From an uncultured Granulosicoccus sp. (GTDB lineage: Bacteria > Pseudomonadota > Gammaproteobacteria > Granulosicoccales > Granulosicoccaceae): a stretch of 64,000 nucleotides of DNA. Shown in pieces: positions 27,243-36,660 of this stretch (its first letter is position 1; every line of letters begins with the position of its first letter). The DNA lies in assembly GCA_947499955.1 (NCBI GenBank), contig CANMQI010000019.1, positions 39,951-103,950 of the forward strand. The letters are read 5' to 3'. The notes below the pieces were generated by a model. It saw only the letters and a list, made by a program, of their open reading frames with translations. It was not told where the DNA came from and searched no databases. The position numbers and the translations under genes are program-made.

Positions 27243-27344
27243 GTCTCTTCGTCCCCGAAGTGTTACGGCAAGGAAGGCATGGCGAGACTTCGCTGCAGCA
27301 GGCAGCACAAGCAACTCCAGAGCCCTCCGCCCTTGGTTTCATCG

Positions 27345-27512
27345 ATGCCTGGCAGGTCTCCTGACTCGTGACTCCAACGCCTGGGCCCTCCTTCCCGATG
27401 TGAACATCAGTGGACTATGGGCTGCAGCTTGTCACTTACAGTTGCGGGGGCAGTGCCGGAATTTCACCAGCTTCCCTCTTAGCCTGCGGCGCATGCCACA
27501 GGAACCAGAACC
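27345..27512 (-). promoter_or_regulatory. cobalamin (B12) riboswitch upstream of nrdHIEF
   Basis: On the minus strand the conserved cobalamin-riboswitch blocks occur in order: AGGGAAGCTGGTGAAATTCC, then the B12 box-like GCCCCCGCAACTGTAAG, a CCACTG...GGGAAGG segment and the terminal GAGTCAGGAGACCTGCC. The aptamer ends about 100 bases before the nrdH start. Such elements normally lower expression when B12 is plentiful. Ends are approximate. Confidence 0.93.
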
Positions 27513-27699
27513 ACACTATGTTGGAGTAACAGGCAGGCAGATGTCAACATGTTGTTGTACTTGATCTGCTGCCCAGGCCAGACTCGAGCGTTACGCGACA
27601 GCACCGACACCCGGCACGGCAACACACTCGACAGGATCAATCGACATCCGCTGGCGAGAGTGGGAACTCGTGAACGCAACTGTACCCGGCACGCAGGCT

Positions 27700-28482
27700 T
27701 CAGGAGAACAGTGGCTTCAACAGCTCGGGGTATTCGAACTGGCAGGCGTGCAAGTCCAGCTCTCTGTCGAGGAACTCTCTTGCTATCGCATCTGTAAAGT
27801 CGGCGTTCCTGGTATAGCGAACTTCCCGGCTCTTGTCTTGCGCAACTCTTGGCATCGAGAATATTTCGCCGCCTTTCACAGTGTCTACCAGGCCGCGATG
27901 TGCCACGGCAACAGAGCGCATCGTGAAATCGAACGCGGTATCGCCATCGAGCAATGTCGGCACACAGTGGAACAGCATATCGCCGCTGTCCAGTCCCTTG
28001 CTGAGCATGTGAATGGTGGCACCTACATGAGAAGGGTTGGCATCGTACAACGCCCAGAAATTGCACGATGACCCTCTGTAGTAGGGCGATAGACCCATGT
28101 GGATATTGAGGGCATTTTTCTCCAGAAGAAAATCTATCAACCAGCCCTTGATGAAACTGGCACCGAACACGACATAGACGTCCGAATCGAGCGCAGCTGA
28201 CAATTGCGTTTTCGACGCAAGGTTCAGATCCCCGCTTTTCATGGAGAGTGTCTTGACGTTGTGCGGCAGGAAGTCGATCTCGCCGAATACTTTCCTTTCA
28301 GCATCTATCACTTGCTGAAAATATTCCTGCATCGTCTCGCTCTTCTTGAAGAAATCACCGACCTGCCCCGGGAACACCGTATTCACCTCGCTGACGAAGT
28401 AGACCTCATCGGCAATGGACGAGAATTCTCTGGCAAGGTTCAGGTGGCGTGGTTGGTTACTGCTGAATAGCGTTATCTTCAC
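27700..28482 (-). CDS. formyltransferase-fold protein (sugar or amino N-formylation)
   Basis: 260 residues with a formyltransferase core: VVFGASFIKGWLIDF, then NIHMGLSPYYRGSSCNFWAL containing the catalytic Asn and His, and SKGLDSGDMLF with the catalytic Asp. This triad defines enzymes using 10-formyltetrahydrofolate, such as Fmt, PurN, ArnA-N and nucleotide-sugar N-formyltransferases. It is shorter than Fmt and lacks the Fmt C-terminal domain. It starts at a GTG that overlaps the stop of the polysaccharide deacetylase (GTGA), so both proteins are made together. A role in formylating an amino sugar of a surface glycan is inferred from that partner. Confidence 0.82.
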   Translation of the reverse strand: MKITLFSSNQPRHLNLAREFSSIADEVYFVSEVNTVFPGQVGDFFKKSETMQEYFQQVIDAERKVFGEIDFLPHNVKTLSMKSGDLNLASKTQLSAALDSDVYVVFGASFIKGWLIDFLLEKNALNIHMGLSPYYRGSSCNFWALYDANPSHVGATIHMLSKGLDSGDMLFHCVPTLLDGDTAFDFTMRSVAVAHRGLVDTVKGGEIFSMPRVAQDKSREVRYTRNADFTDAIAREFLDRELDLHACQFEYPELLKPLFS

Positions 28483-29411
28483 GTTCTCATCTCCTTGAAT
28501 ACATTGGCATGATCGTTTCTGGGGATTTCCAGAGAACTCTTGATGTCAGGCACACTCAGACTTGACCTGAAGCCGATTCTGATATTCATCCCGGAAAGCA
28601 GATCAAGCGTGTCAGAGTTGTATTCACCACAAGGATGAGACATCGAACAGATTGCCCCCTTGCCGAGTACACTCTCCAGATGATCCATGTTGCGGCCATA
28701 CTGATCTGTCTGTTCGGCCAGGGTCAGCGTGCTCATCCGGGTCGGGTGGGAATAGGAATGCAGGCCGATCATATGCCCATCCGTCTGCAGCTCAAGCAGA
28801 TTTGACTCGCTCATCCAGAGCAGGCTGGATACGGCCTGAATATCGAATGACTTGTCTTCCATCATGTCGAACATCAGCTGATTGTACCGTTCGACCCCCA
28901 GCATCTGATCTCTCAGATATCTGAACCACTTGTCGTTCTCGGAATAGAATGGAAATGCTGCCAGGTAATCCAGCTTTCCGAATACCTCGTGCGTCGACCG
29001 GTACAGGGCGCTGTCTGTCGATTCGACCAAGTGAAAGAACTGCTGGTAGAAATCATCGAGATCGTTGAAACAGTTTGATCTGAAGTACCTGAAGATTTCG
29101 AGCGAATCCGGGTTACCACCAAATACCGATGAATAGACAAAGAAATAGGCTTCGATATTCCGCTGCTTCAGAACAGGTACTGCCACATCGAACTGGCATA
29201 ACAGCGCATCGTCAAAAGACAGGCAGATATCATCCGGCTCCAGACGGCTTTCCTCGTATCTGGACAGGTATTCGCTTGCGTTCAGAATGCTGTATCGCTC
29301 CCCCAACCAATCCAGCATCTGCTCGAAATCAGTAGCACTCAGACTGCCTTGCGCGGGCAGGTGCTTGCTGCTGTGAAAGTGATGGAACATGATCGAATGA
29401 CTAGACACCAT
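28479..29411 (-). CDS. NodB-type polysaccharide deacetylase family protein
   Basis: 310 residues. Metal and catalytic motifs of carbohydrate esterase 4 are present: SFDDA near residue 65 (TFDD-type, catalytic Asp plus metal Asp) and HSYSHP near residue 215 (HxxxH). The insert between them is longer than in plain NodB. No signal peptide is apparent (MVSSHSIMFHHFHSS), so it likely acts in the cytoplasm on an activated sugar or glycolipid. GGAGAAAAAC just before the ATG supports the start. The pairing with a formyltransferase recalls ArnA/ArnD, where one enzyme formylates an amino sugar and a NodB-like enzyme removes the formyl group. Confidence 0.82.
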   Translation of the reverse strand: MVSSHSIMFHHFHSSKHLPAQGSLSATDFEQMLDWLGERYSILNASEYLSRYEESRLEPDDICLSFDDALLCQFDVAVPVLKQRNIEAYFFVYSSVFGGNPDSLEIFRYFRSNCFNDLDDFYQQFFHLVESTDSALYRSTHEVFGKLDYLAAFPFYSENDKWFRYLRDQMLGVERYNQLMFDMMEDKSFDIQAVSSLLWMSESNLLELQTDGHMIGLHSYSHPTRMSTLTLAEQTDQYGRNMDHLESVLGKGAICSMSHPCGEYNSDTLDLLSGMNIRIGFRSSLSVPDIKSSLEIPRNDHANVFKEMRT

Positions 29412-29968
29412 GTTTTTCTCCGCTTTCGACCGAGATGACTGTCGCTGGCCCTGGTCGACGACCAGCAGGCCTTGGTGGTTTGTCAGCCATGGCAGTCAAG
29501 TTTCTCCATACACCAGACCAGAACGGAGCTCCTGAGCTGACTCTCTTCCTGTCACAGCTTGTCATGGCAAACACTTCCTGCGTGTAATTTCAAATTCGGG
29601 GCATGCATCGCAGATCACCCAAGCAAAAAACCCGCCTGCCTGGCCTCATCGGCAATGCGCCAGAACGAAAACGGGCGGAGTGGCGAACAACGCCGGTGAA
29701 AGCCAATGATCTGGGTTCATTCGAGTACGCCTGCCAGTTGAAAGCCACGCCATCGGTAAAAACACCCCCCTCGGTAATCGCACTGCGCTCATGCTGAACA
29801 GTGCACACAAGATACGATAGGCGGTTCATATAACCTCCTTGTCATCGACCGCTGTGAAGCCCTCGGTACGCGTATTGCAGCGGATCAATACCAGCCTGTA
29901 ACTGAAACCAGCCGAATGGACTGTTAGTTTGCAGGCCGCTTTTACCAAAAAACACCAAGGATCCAGCC
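29412..29968. other. 557-bp gap between divergent genes
   Basis: Holds promoters for the deacetylase operon (minus) and the metallophosphoesterase (plus). It also contains one weak small reading frame, listed separately, and a T6 tract behind a GC-rich stem on the minus strand near 29620-29635. No recognisable riboswitch or RNA gene. Confidence 0.5.
29590..29829 (-). CDS. possible 79-residue protein or leader ORF
   Basis: An open frame of 79 codons begins MNRLSYLVCTVQHERSAI behind a near-perfect AAGGAGG ribosome site placed five bases before the ATG. It has no recognisable family, no signal peptide and no membrane helix. A GGCGGG-TTTTTT sequence resembling the downstream part of an intrinsic terminator lies inside its last third, so full-length transcripts may be rare. 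It could be a short leader, a degraded gene or chance; the ribosome site is the only strong evidence. Confidence 0.3.
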   Translation of the reverse strand: MNRLSYLVCTVQHERSAITEGGVFTDGVAFNWQAYSNEPRSLAFTGVVRHSARFRSGALPMRPGRRVFCLGDLRCMPRI

Positions 29969-31432
29969 TTGAGAAACATCAAGAACTCCAAGTCACGCAG
30001 CTTGGCATCTGCAATCGCACTGACACTGCCCGCTTTCCTGGCGTTTGCCACAGCCGCTCAGGCCGCCCCCCTCAAAGTGGCTTTCATCGGCGATCAGGGC
30101 GTTGGCGAACACGCCGAATCGGTCCTGTCACTGGTTGCCAATGAAGGCACCGACCTTCTGCTGATACAGGGTGATCTGGGGTACAAGGAAAACACCGCCA
30201 ACACCTGGGAAGAACACCTGAACACCTACCTCGGATCCAGCTTCCCGGTACTCACGCTGGTCGGCAATCACGAGAACTTCGAGTGGCCGCTTTACCAGCG
30301 ACTGATCCAGAAACGAATCAATCGCATCTCCGGGCTGTCCTGCTCCGGCAACACCGGCGTAAAGGCAAAATGCAGCTATGGCAACGTCGAGGTAGTTCAG
30401 GTGGCTCCGGGTATAAACGAAGTCTCCGGCATCTCGGGCGATGATGGCTATGCCGAATTCATCGACTCCTCCTTCGCCGGCACCAGCGACAAATGGCGTA
30501 TCTGCAGCTGGCACAAGCCGCATCGCATGATGCAAACCGGTAGCAAGAACGGACCGAGTCAGTGGGATACCTATGATTCCTGCCTGGATGCAGGTGCCAT
30601 GATTGCGCTGGCGCACGAACACGCCTATTCCCGTACCCATCTGCTCAGCGATTTTCGCAACCAGACGGTTGTACATACCGGCAGTGACATGGCCTTGCAA
30701 CCCGGCCAGTCATTCGCCTTCGTTTCGGGCCTGGGTGGTCGGGAAGTTCGATCCCAGGCTCGAGGCGGTGACTATTTCGCCTCCATCTACACCGCAGACC
30801 AGGGCGCTCATGCCGGCGCTCTCTTCTGTGAATTCGGAGACAAGACCGCCAACTGCTATTTCAAGGCCATCAATGGCGCCGTGCCGGATCAGTTCTCTCT
30901 GACACGCAGCGCTGGTTCTTCGCAAGCGGAACAGTCAGAACCGGTATCCGCACCACCACCAACCACCACACAGGTACCGGAAGGCACTGGCGACGGCTAT
31001 GTCTTCTCGCGCACCGACAAGACCGAATACCGATGGATTGCGCGCAATGCCGACGGTGACATGGGCAGCACCTGGATCGATCAACCTTGCGCCGCCTCAT
31101 TGGGTGGAGCGACGGCATCGGGTGACTGGGGTGACCTGATGGCCCATGCTCCCGCATTCGATTCCATTGCCTATCCCTGCAACGGCAGCACAAGCAGTCA
31201 GCCATCGTCATCTGACAACGCGACGGCCAGTGACACGGGAGACGGCTTTGTCTTCTCTCGAACCGACAAGACCGAATACCGCTGGATTGCCAACAATGCC
31301 TCTGGCGTTCTGGGCAGTGTGTGGATCGAAAAGGCCTGTGCCGACAACCTGGGTGGCGTCAAGGAATCAGGCAACTGGAAGGAGCTGATGAATCGGGCAC
31401 CAGGATTCGACACCATCGCCAGCCCCTGTTGA
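29969..31432 (+). CDS. secreted calcineurin-like metallophosphoesterase with duplicated C-terminal domain
   Basis: 487 residues from a TTG start with AAGGA seven bases upstream; no ATG precedes the signal peptide (SLASAIALTLPAFLAF, cut after AQA). The catalytic part keeps metallophosphoesterase motifs FIGDQGVG (D-x-G variant), LLLIQGDLGY (GD), LVGNHENFEW (GNHE) and ALAHEHAYSRT (GHxH-like, with Ala for Gly). After a Ser/Pro linker, two copies of a domain of about 65 residues follow (340-404 and 423-487), each beginning TGDG-VFSRTDKTEYRWI and ending with a Cys pair. The domain may bind a surface or glycan; I do not recognise it. Exported, monocistronic. Confidence 0.85.
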   Translation: MRNIKNSKSRSLASAIALTLPAFLAFATAAQAAPLKVAFIGDQGVGEHAESVLSLVANEGTDLLLIQGDLGYKENTANTWEEHLNTYLGSSFPVLTLVGNHENFEWPLYQRLIQKRINRISGLSCSGNTGVKAKCSYGNVEVVQVAPGINEVSGISGDDGYAEFIDSSFAGTSDKWRICSWHKPHRMMQTGSKNGPSQWDTYDSCLDAGAMIALAHEHAYSRTHLLSDFRNQTVVHTGSDMALQPGQSFAFVSGLGGREVRSQARGGDYFASIYTADQGAHAGALFCEFGDKTANCYFKAINGAVPDQFSLTRSAGSSQAEQSEPVSAPPPTTTQVPEGTGDGYVFSRTDKTEYRWIARNADGDMGSTWIDQPCAASLGGATASGDWGDLMAHAPAFDSIAYPCNGSTSSQPSSSDNATASDTGDGFVFSRTDKTEYRWIANNASGVLGSVWIEKACADNLGGVKESGNWKELMNRAPGFDTIASPC

Positions 31433-31448
31433 CTGACATCGATCGGTC

Positions 31449-31488
31449 CGCGTTGCCGGCTGACAATCAGTCAGTTGCCGGCAACGCG
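31449..31488. terminator. bidirectional terminator-like hairpin
   Basis: CGCGTTGCCGGC pairs perfectly with GCCGGCAACGCG around a 16-base loop, between the convergent metallophosphoesterase and CotH genes. A 12-bp GC-rich stem without T-run; placement supports transcription termination from both sides. Confidence 0.6.
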
Positions 31489-31517
31489 AAGCTGATCCAT
31501 GTCTGGCATGCGTGTCG

Positions 31518-33608
31518 CTACGGCACCCTGAACTGCAGCGATCCGTAGTAGACCGAACTGCCCAGATACAGTTTGTTTCCAGAGACCTGCCAGAATTCTT
31601 CCGGCTCGTTCTCAGGCCTTGCGATCACTCGCGCGTAATACTCGCCGGCTGGCAATAGCGCGGCGTCCACGCCGTGACTGACGGTACCGACCGCATCGGC
31701 AATGCCCTGCGTATCCACCACGACATCACCCTCCTCGTACAACGGGGTGGTGGCAATCTGCAGGCGATAGCTGATGTCACCCGAGGTGCCTGTGACATCG
31801 TAGGCGGGTTTCCAGCTGAACTGCCATTGAGTGCCTACAGGCTGTGGCTCCAGCAACAGGGGCGCCATCAACACCCGAAAACGCGTCCGCAGCGCTTCCA
31901 GATTCTCACCGGGCGCCCTGATCAGTCTGTTTGCCGAATACAGCGTGAAATCCGGATTGTGGATACTGTCCGGTGGACGTTGTTGATACGGCGCCACCAG
32001 ATTCAGATAGCCATTGACGCGCTCTGTCATGACATCCTCGGTCAGCACTGTCTGCCGCAGAGTCTCGGCAGCCTGCAGAATCTGCTCATGAATACCCGGC
32101 AGTCGATAGAAGTTTTCCAGGAAGCTGTTACGGGCAGCAACGGCATAGCCGAATTCCACACGCTGCCTCAATGAGTCGTTTTTCAGATCATTGGGCGGAT
32201 CCTTCCACAAGCCCATCGCCGCATCGTAGTCCCAGGGAATGAAGTAGAACTTCTCGGTACCCTTCGGGTTATAGAGAAAGAAATTGTGCCGGGTGATGTC
32301 AGCCTGATGCACCAGAATATTGAAGCTGATCCAGGCCATGACATTGTCGTAGTCGAAGTACTCGTCCAGCACGGACTGAAACGTCCTGTCAGGATCATGC
32401 AAGGCACTGAGCATCGATTCCAGCGCTCGATGATCATCACCGCTTTCGATACTGAGAACGCTCGCGAAACGCGCTTCATTGAGCGGCTCACCGTTGTCAT
32501 CGACACGGATATCCTCCAGGTCGCTGCTGTCGAAACGAAAGTCATCGGCCTTGTACAGATTGCCGTCTTCATCCCAGCCACGTTGCGCCAGATAGTACTC
32601 GCTGCCTCGTTCCACATGCGTGAACAGGCCGTAGTCCACAGGACCCTCGCCATCATCAATCCAGAGGTTGACGAACTGACTGCGAATACTCGGCAAGTTC
32701 GGTACCTGGCTCATCAGATCCATCGCCAGCTTGTTGCGTATGCGGCTGGATTCGAAGGGGTGTTTGTTCAACTGCAGATGGCGCTCACCCCGCCACAGAT
32801 CCTTCTTGCTATCAAGCTTGATACGCAAGGACTTCTGCGCACCAAAGCGGGAACCACTACCGCGCATGCGCAGCTCGGCATTACTGAGCTGACCGTCATC
32901 GGGGAAATCATCGCCTTGAAAGTGAACGGCAATGTCCACGGTCAGATCATCGTGCTTGTCGACATCGGCCATGACATCGTCCAGCGTGCAGCCGGATATG
33001 TCCTCTGCCGTGCACACTCCGTCGGTGGTGTTGGTACGCAGGTCCACCCGAATCACCTCGATGGGGTCATAGCCATCGCGTACATACACGTCTGCCGGTT
33101 CCGCGATATTCGGATCACTGGCCAGGGGTGGGTTCAGCGGGCTCAAGGAACCTGGAAGGTTCGATTGCTCATCATCTCGCGGCTGATCGATATCGCCGGG
33201 AGTAGGGGGTGTCTCACCGTCACCGGGAGTGCTGGTTGAGCGATCACCACCGATGAAACTCAGTGATACCGGCGCCGAACGATTACCCTCATTGTCGATC
33301 GAGCTCACCCGGACATCATAGGTCTGCCCTGCTTGCAGCGAGTCCCGGAAGTAGCTCAAGGCATCCAGCCTGATCACCTCATCGTTGATCTGCAGCTCAT
33401 ACTCGACCACGATGCCATCGTCGGTTGCCCGGTCCCAGAAAACCTCTGCCGCCGTGTTCGAATAGACACTGTGACGCAGGTTACCGGGAGGGGAAGGGTC
33501 AGCCGCCGTGGCATGGGCACTGAAGGCAAGCAACAACGACAGCAGAAAGGATTTACCAGCACGAGTCCGTAAACTCGACACTGTTCTTGTCGGATAGATT
33601 GTACACAT
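31518..33608 (-). CDS. secreted CotH-family protein with N-terminal Fn3-like domain
   Basis: 696 residues. A signal peptide (KSFLLSLLLAFSAHATA) precedes a fibronectin-III-like domain (about 40-125), a Pro/Asp-rich linker and then a CotH domain: LRMRGSGSRFGAQKSLRIKL, NKHPFESSRIRNKLAMDLM, and the kinase-like core HNFFLYNPKG with FYFIPWDYDAAMG. CotH proteins are atypical protein kinases that phosphorylate secreted or coat proteins; bacterial secreted versions are uncharacterised. A C-terminal beta-rich region (VTGTSGDISYRLQIATTPLY) looks like another Fn3-type fold. AGGAGG lies 10 bases before the ATG. Monocistronic and convergent with the metallophosphoesterase gene. Confidence 0.85.
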   Translation of the reverse strand: MCTIYPTRTVSSLRTRAGKSFLLSLLLAFSAHATAADPSPPGNLRHSVYSNTAAEVFWDRATDDGIVVEYELQINDEVIRLDALSYFRDSLQAGQTYDVRVSSIDNEGNRSAPVSLSFIGGDRSTSTPGDGETPPTPGDIDQPRDDEQSNLPGSLSPLNPPLASDPNIAEPADVYVRDGYDPIEVIRVDLRTNTTDGVCTAEDISGCTLDDVMADVDKHDDLTVDIAVHFQGDDFPDDGQLSNAELRMRGSGSRFGAQKSLRIKLDSKKDLWRGERHLQLNKHPFESSRIRNKLAMDLMSQVPNLPSIRSQFVNLWIDDGEGPVDYGLFTHVERGSEYYLAQRGWDEDGNLYKADDFRFDSSDLEDIRVDDNGEPLNEARFASVLSIESGDDHRALESMLSALHDPDRTFQSVLDEYFDYDNVMAWISFNILVHQADITRHNFFLYNPKGTEKFYFIPWDYDAAMGLWKDPPNDLKNDSLRQRVEFGYAVAARNSFLENFYRLPGIHEQILQAAETLRQTVLTEDVMTERVNGYLNLVAPYQQRPPDSIHNPDFTLYSANRLIRAPGENLEALRTRFRVLMAPLLLEPQPVGTQWQFSWKPAYDVTGTSGDISYRLQIATTPLYEEGDVVVDTQGIADAVGTVSHGVDAALLPAGEYYARVIARPENEPEEFWQVSGNKLYLGSSVYYGSLQFRVP

Positions 33609-33953
33609 CGCGTTTCATCCTCCTGTTGAAAGAGAATTCCTGCCATCTCCACAGACAGACACGAGCCGTGCTTCAATGACAGAGTCATTGTCATCAGTAG
33701 ACGCGATTGTCGATACTCGACGCTTCTACCTTGCACAGACAATCGGCGAGTCAGATTGCCCGCCGATTCTCCAGTCAGACATTGACATCAGAGACTCGAC
33801 CGAATTTTGATTCGCGTCAAACTTTCCTTCATCCTCCTCCGATCGGAAACGGCTGGAAACAGGGAAAAACCCGTAATTCGGGTAGTCCAGCGTTTTTCTG
33901 CCAACACGACTCCCGCACGCGCCCAGCCCGGTCCCACAGAAAGTGGCAGAAGC
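33609..33953. other. 345-bp intergenic gap
   Basis: Upstream of cotH on the minus strand and downstream of the acyl-CoA ligase. Beyond the cotH ribosome site (AGGAGG) I see no gene, repeat or clear promoter. Confidence 0.5.
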
Positions 33954-35519
33954 CTAGCCATCTCTCAACAGTCTGCGAAGTATCTTGCCACTGGCCGACT
34001 TCGGAATGCTGTCGACAAACGCAACCTCGTGAATCTGCTTGTAGCCCGCCACATGAGGTTTGACGAACAGGCGGATATCCTCTGCACTGACATCCGAGTG
34101 CTTTTCCTTGTCGGTATCCGGCCTCAATACCACGAATGCCTTGGGCAGCTCGCCAGCCTCTTCATCCGGCACACCAATGACGGCAACATCCAGCACGGAG
34201 GCGTGCGTCGCGATCAAGGCTTCAAGCTCTGCCGGTGCGACCTGAAAACCCTTGTACTTGATGAGTTCCTTCACCCGGTCCACGATGCTCATATAGCCAT
34301 CACTGTCAATCCGGGCAACATCACCGGTGTGCAGCCAGCCGTCTTCATCGATGGTCTCCCGGGTAGCCGCTTCGTTGTTCAGGTAACCGAGCATCACCTG
34401 CGGCCCCTTCACCAACAGCTCGCCTTCTTCGTCCACACCCAGATCATTACCGTCGGCATCGATGATACGGGACAGGGTATTGGCCACCGTGACACCACTG
34501 GAACCTGCGCGGCTGTTGTAGCCGGGCGTGATGTGACTCACCGGACTCATCTCGGTCATGCCATAGCCCTGAACGATGGGACAGCCCACTCGCCGGGATG
34601 CCACCTCGGCAAGCTCTCCGCCCAGCGGCGCGGCACCCGAGAAGATCTTGCGCAGACTGCTGACATCGTATTGCTCCAGCAGGGGTGTCTTTGCCAGCCC
34701 CAGAACGATGGGCGGTACGGCGAAGTACTGAGTGATGCGATGTTCCTGAATGAGCTTCAGGGTCTGCTCCATATCGAAGCGCGGCATGGTCACGATGGTC
34801 ATCCCTTCAGCCAGCAAGCTGCCCATCAGAACCTGCATGCCATAGATGTGGAAGAACGGCAGTACCGCCAGTGCACTTTCATTCTGTTCATAGCCCAGTG
34901 CTGCATTGATCTGCACCAGATTGGCAACCAGGTTGTGGTGGCTCAGCATGACACCCTTGGGCAATCCGGTCGTGCCGGATGAATAGGGCAAGACCACGGC
35001 GTGTTCCCGAGGGTTCACGGTGACCTGTTCAATCTCATCACCCAGCAGTTCATCCAGACTGCGATGAGCTTCGTGCGGATGCAGGGTGATGAGTTCCTTC
35101 GATGCCGTACCCACGGAGGCTTCGATGGCCACGTCCAGACAGACGTTGTCGCTGATCAGGAGACAGGCCCCCGAATCCTTCAGCTGCTGCTGGATTTCCT
35201 CGGCGGCATAGGCGGGGTTGATGGTCGTGACCGTACCGCCGCAAACGGCAACGGCGTGAAAGGCCACGGCATAGTCGGGTGAATTCGGGGCAAGCAGCCC
35301 GACCACATCACCGCTCTTGAGCCCTTCGGCCTGCAGGCCACCCGCCAGACGATGGATTCTGGAACGCAGCTGTTCGTAGGTATATCCCTTGCCGCTGGGA
35401 CCATCGATGATGGCGTCCTTGTCAGCCAGATTGGCGGCATGTTGCAGAACGAATTCGGTGATGGCGACATCGGGAATGTCGACTGCAGGCAATGGGCTTT
35501 TGAATACCTTCGATGCCAT
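33954..35519 (-). CDS. 4-coumarate-CoA-ligase-like acyl-CoA synthetase
   Basis: 521 residues of the ANL (AMP-forming) superfamily. The P-loop LPYSSGTTGLPKGVM, the GYGMTE motif, the LHTGDVARID hinge and the C-terminal PKSASGKILRRLLR with the catalytic Lys are all present. Sequence style (PFFHIYGMQ, PNSPDYAVAFHAV) resembles the 4-coumarate:CoA ligase and medium or long acyl-CoA ligase group. It activates a carboxylate with ATP and CoA; the acid may be aromatic or aliphatic. Monocistronic, with no beta-oxidation genes nearby, so the pathway cannot be fixed. Confidence 0.92.
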   Translation of the reverse strand: MASKVFKSPLPAVDIPDVAITEFVLQHAANLADKDAIIDGPSGKGYTYEQLRSRIHRLAGGLQAEGLKSGDVVGLLAPNSPDYAVAFHAVAVCGGTVTTINPAYAAEEIQQQLKDSGACLLISDNVCLDVAIEASVGTASKELITLHPHEAHRSLDELLGDEIEQVTVNPREHAVVLPYSSGTTGLPKGVMLSHHNLVANLVQINAALGYEQNESALAVLPFFHIYGMQVLMGSLLAEGMTIVTMPRFDMEQTLKLIQEHRITQYFAVPPIVLGLAKTPLLEQYDVSSLRKIFSGAAPLGGELAEVASRRVGCPIVQGYGMTEMSPVSHITPGYNSRAGSSGVTVANTLSRIIDADGNDLGVDEEGELLVKGPQVMLGYLNNEAATRETIDEDGWLHTGDVARIDSDGYMSIVDRVKELIKYKGFQVAPAELEALIATHASVLDVAVIGVPDEEAGELPKAFVVLRPDTDKEKHSDVSAEDIRLFVKPHVAGYKQIHEVAFVDSIPKSASGKILRRLLRDG

Positions 35520-35694
35520 GAGTGGTGAGCTCCTCCGTTGTGAAGCGACTCACGTTAGCAGTCCGATGTTCAATTAACAATACCACCGATTTGTGGCGTG
35601 GCATCAGCGAGTTGCCCACCTCCCGCATCACCAGGAGGACGGAAGGCAGGTGGCCGATCAGAACCGCTGTCTGATCATGAAGGGTGCCGGCAGA

Positions 35695-36534
35695 CTACTG
35701 ATCGAACAGTCTGCCGCGATTCACTGTCAGCACGTCAACGACATCATCCAGCATGTCATCGTCGGCATCGGCGTTGGCCACAACCACGGCGTCCATGCAG
35801 ATGGTGTTCAGCTCGGTATCGAATACCAGGCCCTTGGCCACATCCGGCTCTTCGAAACGGTAGATGGGACGACCCAGTTCCGGATGCTTGTCATTCAGAT
35901 CCCAGTCCTTGATATCCACCAGTTTCAGGTTTTCGTTCTCCAGCACGGTCTTCAGATAGCGCTGATCCAGATTGAGCGGATCACTGACCCACAGGAAGGC
36001 ATTGATGTCTCCATCAGGCTTGCTGGCGATTTCATTGAGCAGCTGCAGACCGCCCTGGAAAAACGTGGTGCCCTTGGCAAAGTCCGGCTCCAGATCCTGC
36101 ATGTAGGACCAGCTGACCGCTGATCCGGATCCCCGCTTCTGCACCGCGACTTTCGCTCTCTTGCTTTGCAGATCACCTTCATCGTCGATCGGTCCATCCG
36201 TATTGACAGCCACATAAACGCACTCGCTGTACAGATTGCCCAGAACCTTCAGGTCTCCCGCCTTGCCCGGATTACGCGCCATCCACCAGGCCAGAGCATC
36301 AAGCTGGGTAAACCCCAACGTGGCCTCACCGCTGGTGACTCGTTCGATGTTCTCGATGGAGCCCTTGCTCTTGACCGAATCGGCCTTGTAATCGTATTCG
36401 ACCAGAATCTCGGCCAGCTTTTCACCGGTGGCGAAATAGGAACCACCACGACCTCCGGTGCTGATGACGACATCGTCTGCCAGCACAGGCAGGGAGACGG
36501 CGGAAATGACAAAAGCGGCAATCAGGGTTTTCAT
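35695..36534 (-). CDS. TAXI-family TRAP-type periplasmic binding protein (orphan)
   Basis: About 279 residues from ATG 36534 with AGGA nine bases upstream and a clear signal peptide (MKTLIAAFVISAVSLPVLAD). VVISTGGRGGSYFATGEKLAE matches the start of TAXI-type solute receptors, and VQKRGSGSAVSWSYMQ supplies the second ligand loop. TAXI receptors normally feed a fused DctQM permease, but none is encoded next to it. Downstream of the shortened cytochrome b gene, with a 126-bp gap. It may be a stand-alone sensor or use a distant permease. Confidence 0.78.
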   Translation of the reverse strand: MKTLIAAFVISAVSLPVLADDVVISTGGRGGSYFATGEKLAEILVEYDYKADSVKSKGSIENIERVTSGEATLGFTQLDALAWWMARNPGKAGDLKVLGNLYSECVYVAVNTDGPIDDEGDLQSKRAKVAVQKRGSGSAVSWSYMQDLEPDFAKGTTFFQGGLQLLNEIASKPDGDINAFLWVSDPLNLDQRYLKTVLENENLKLVDIKDWDLNDKHPELGRPIYRFEEPDVAKGLVFDTELNTICMDAVVVANADADDDMLDDVVDVLTVNRGRLFDQ

Positions 36535-36660
36535 GGGGCGGGTCCTGTCCAGGCAAGGTATTCGTTTCGTTGGCATTTTCGATGGGGGCGAGCAGGCAGA
36601 AATCAAGTCTGGCCAGTCGATGCGGTGACCTGTCGCAAGCTTGCGTGAAGGCTTTGCTGA

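Noticed and set aside
33807..34982. Plus-strand 391-codon frame across the acyl-CoA ligase gene
   Set aside because: Lies opposite the ligase with all its motifs on the minus strand; no ribosome site or family resemblance.
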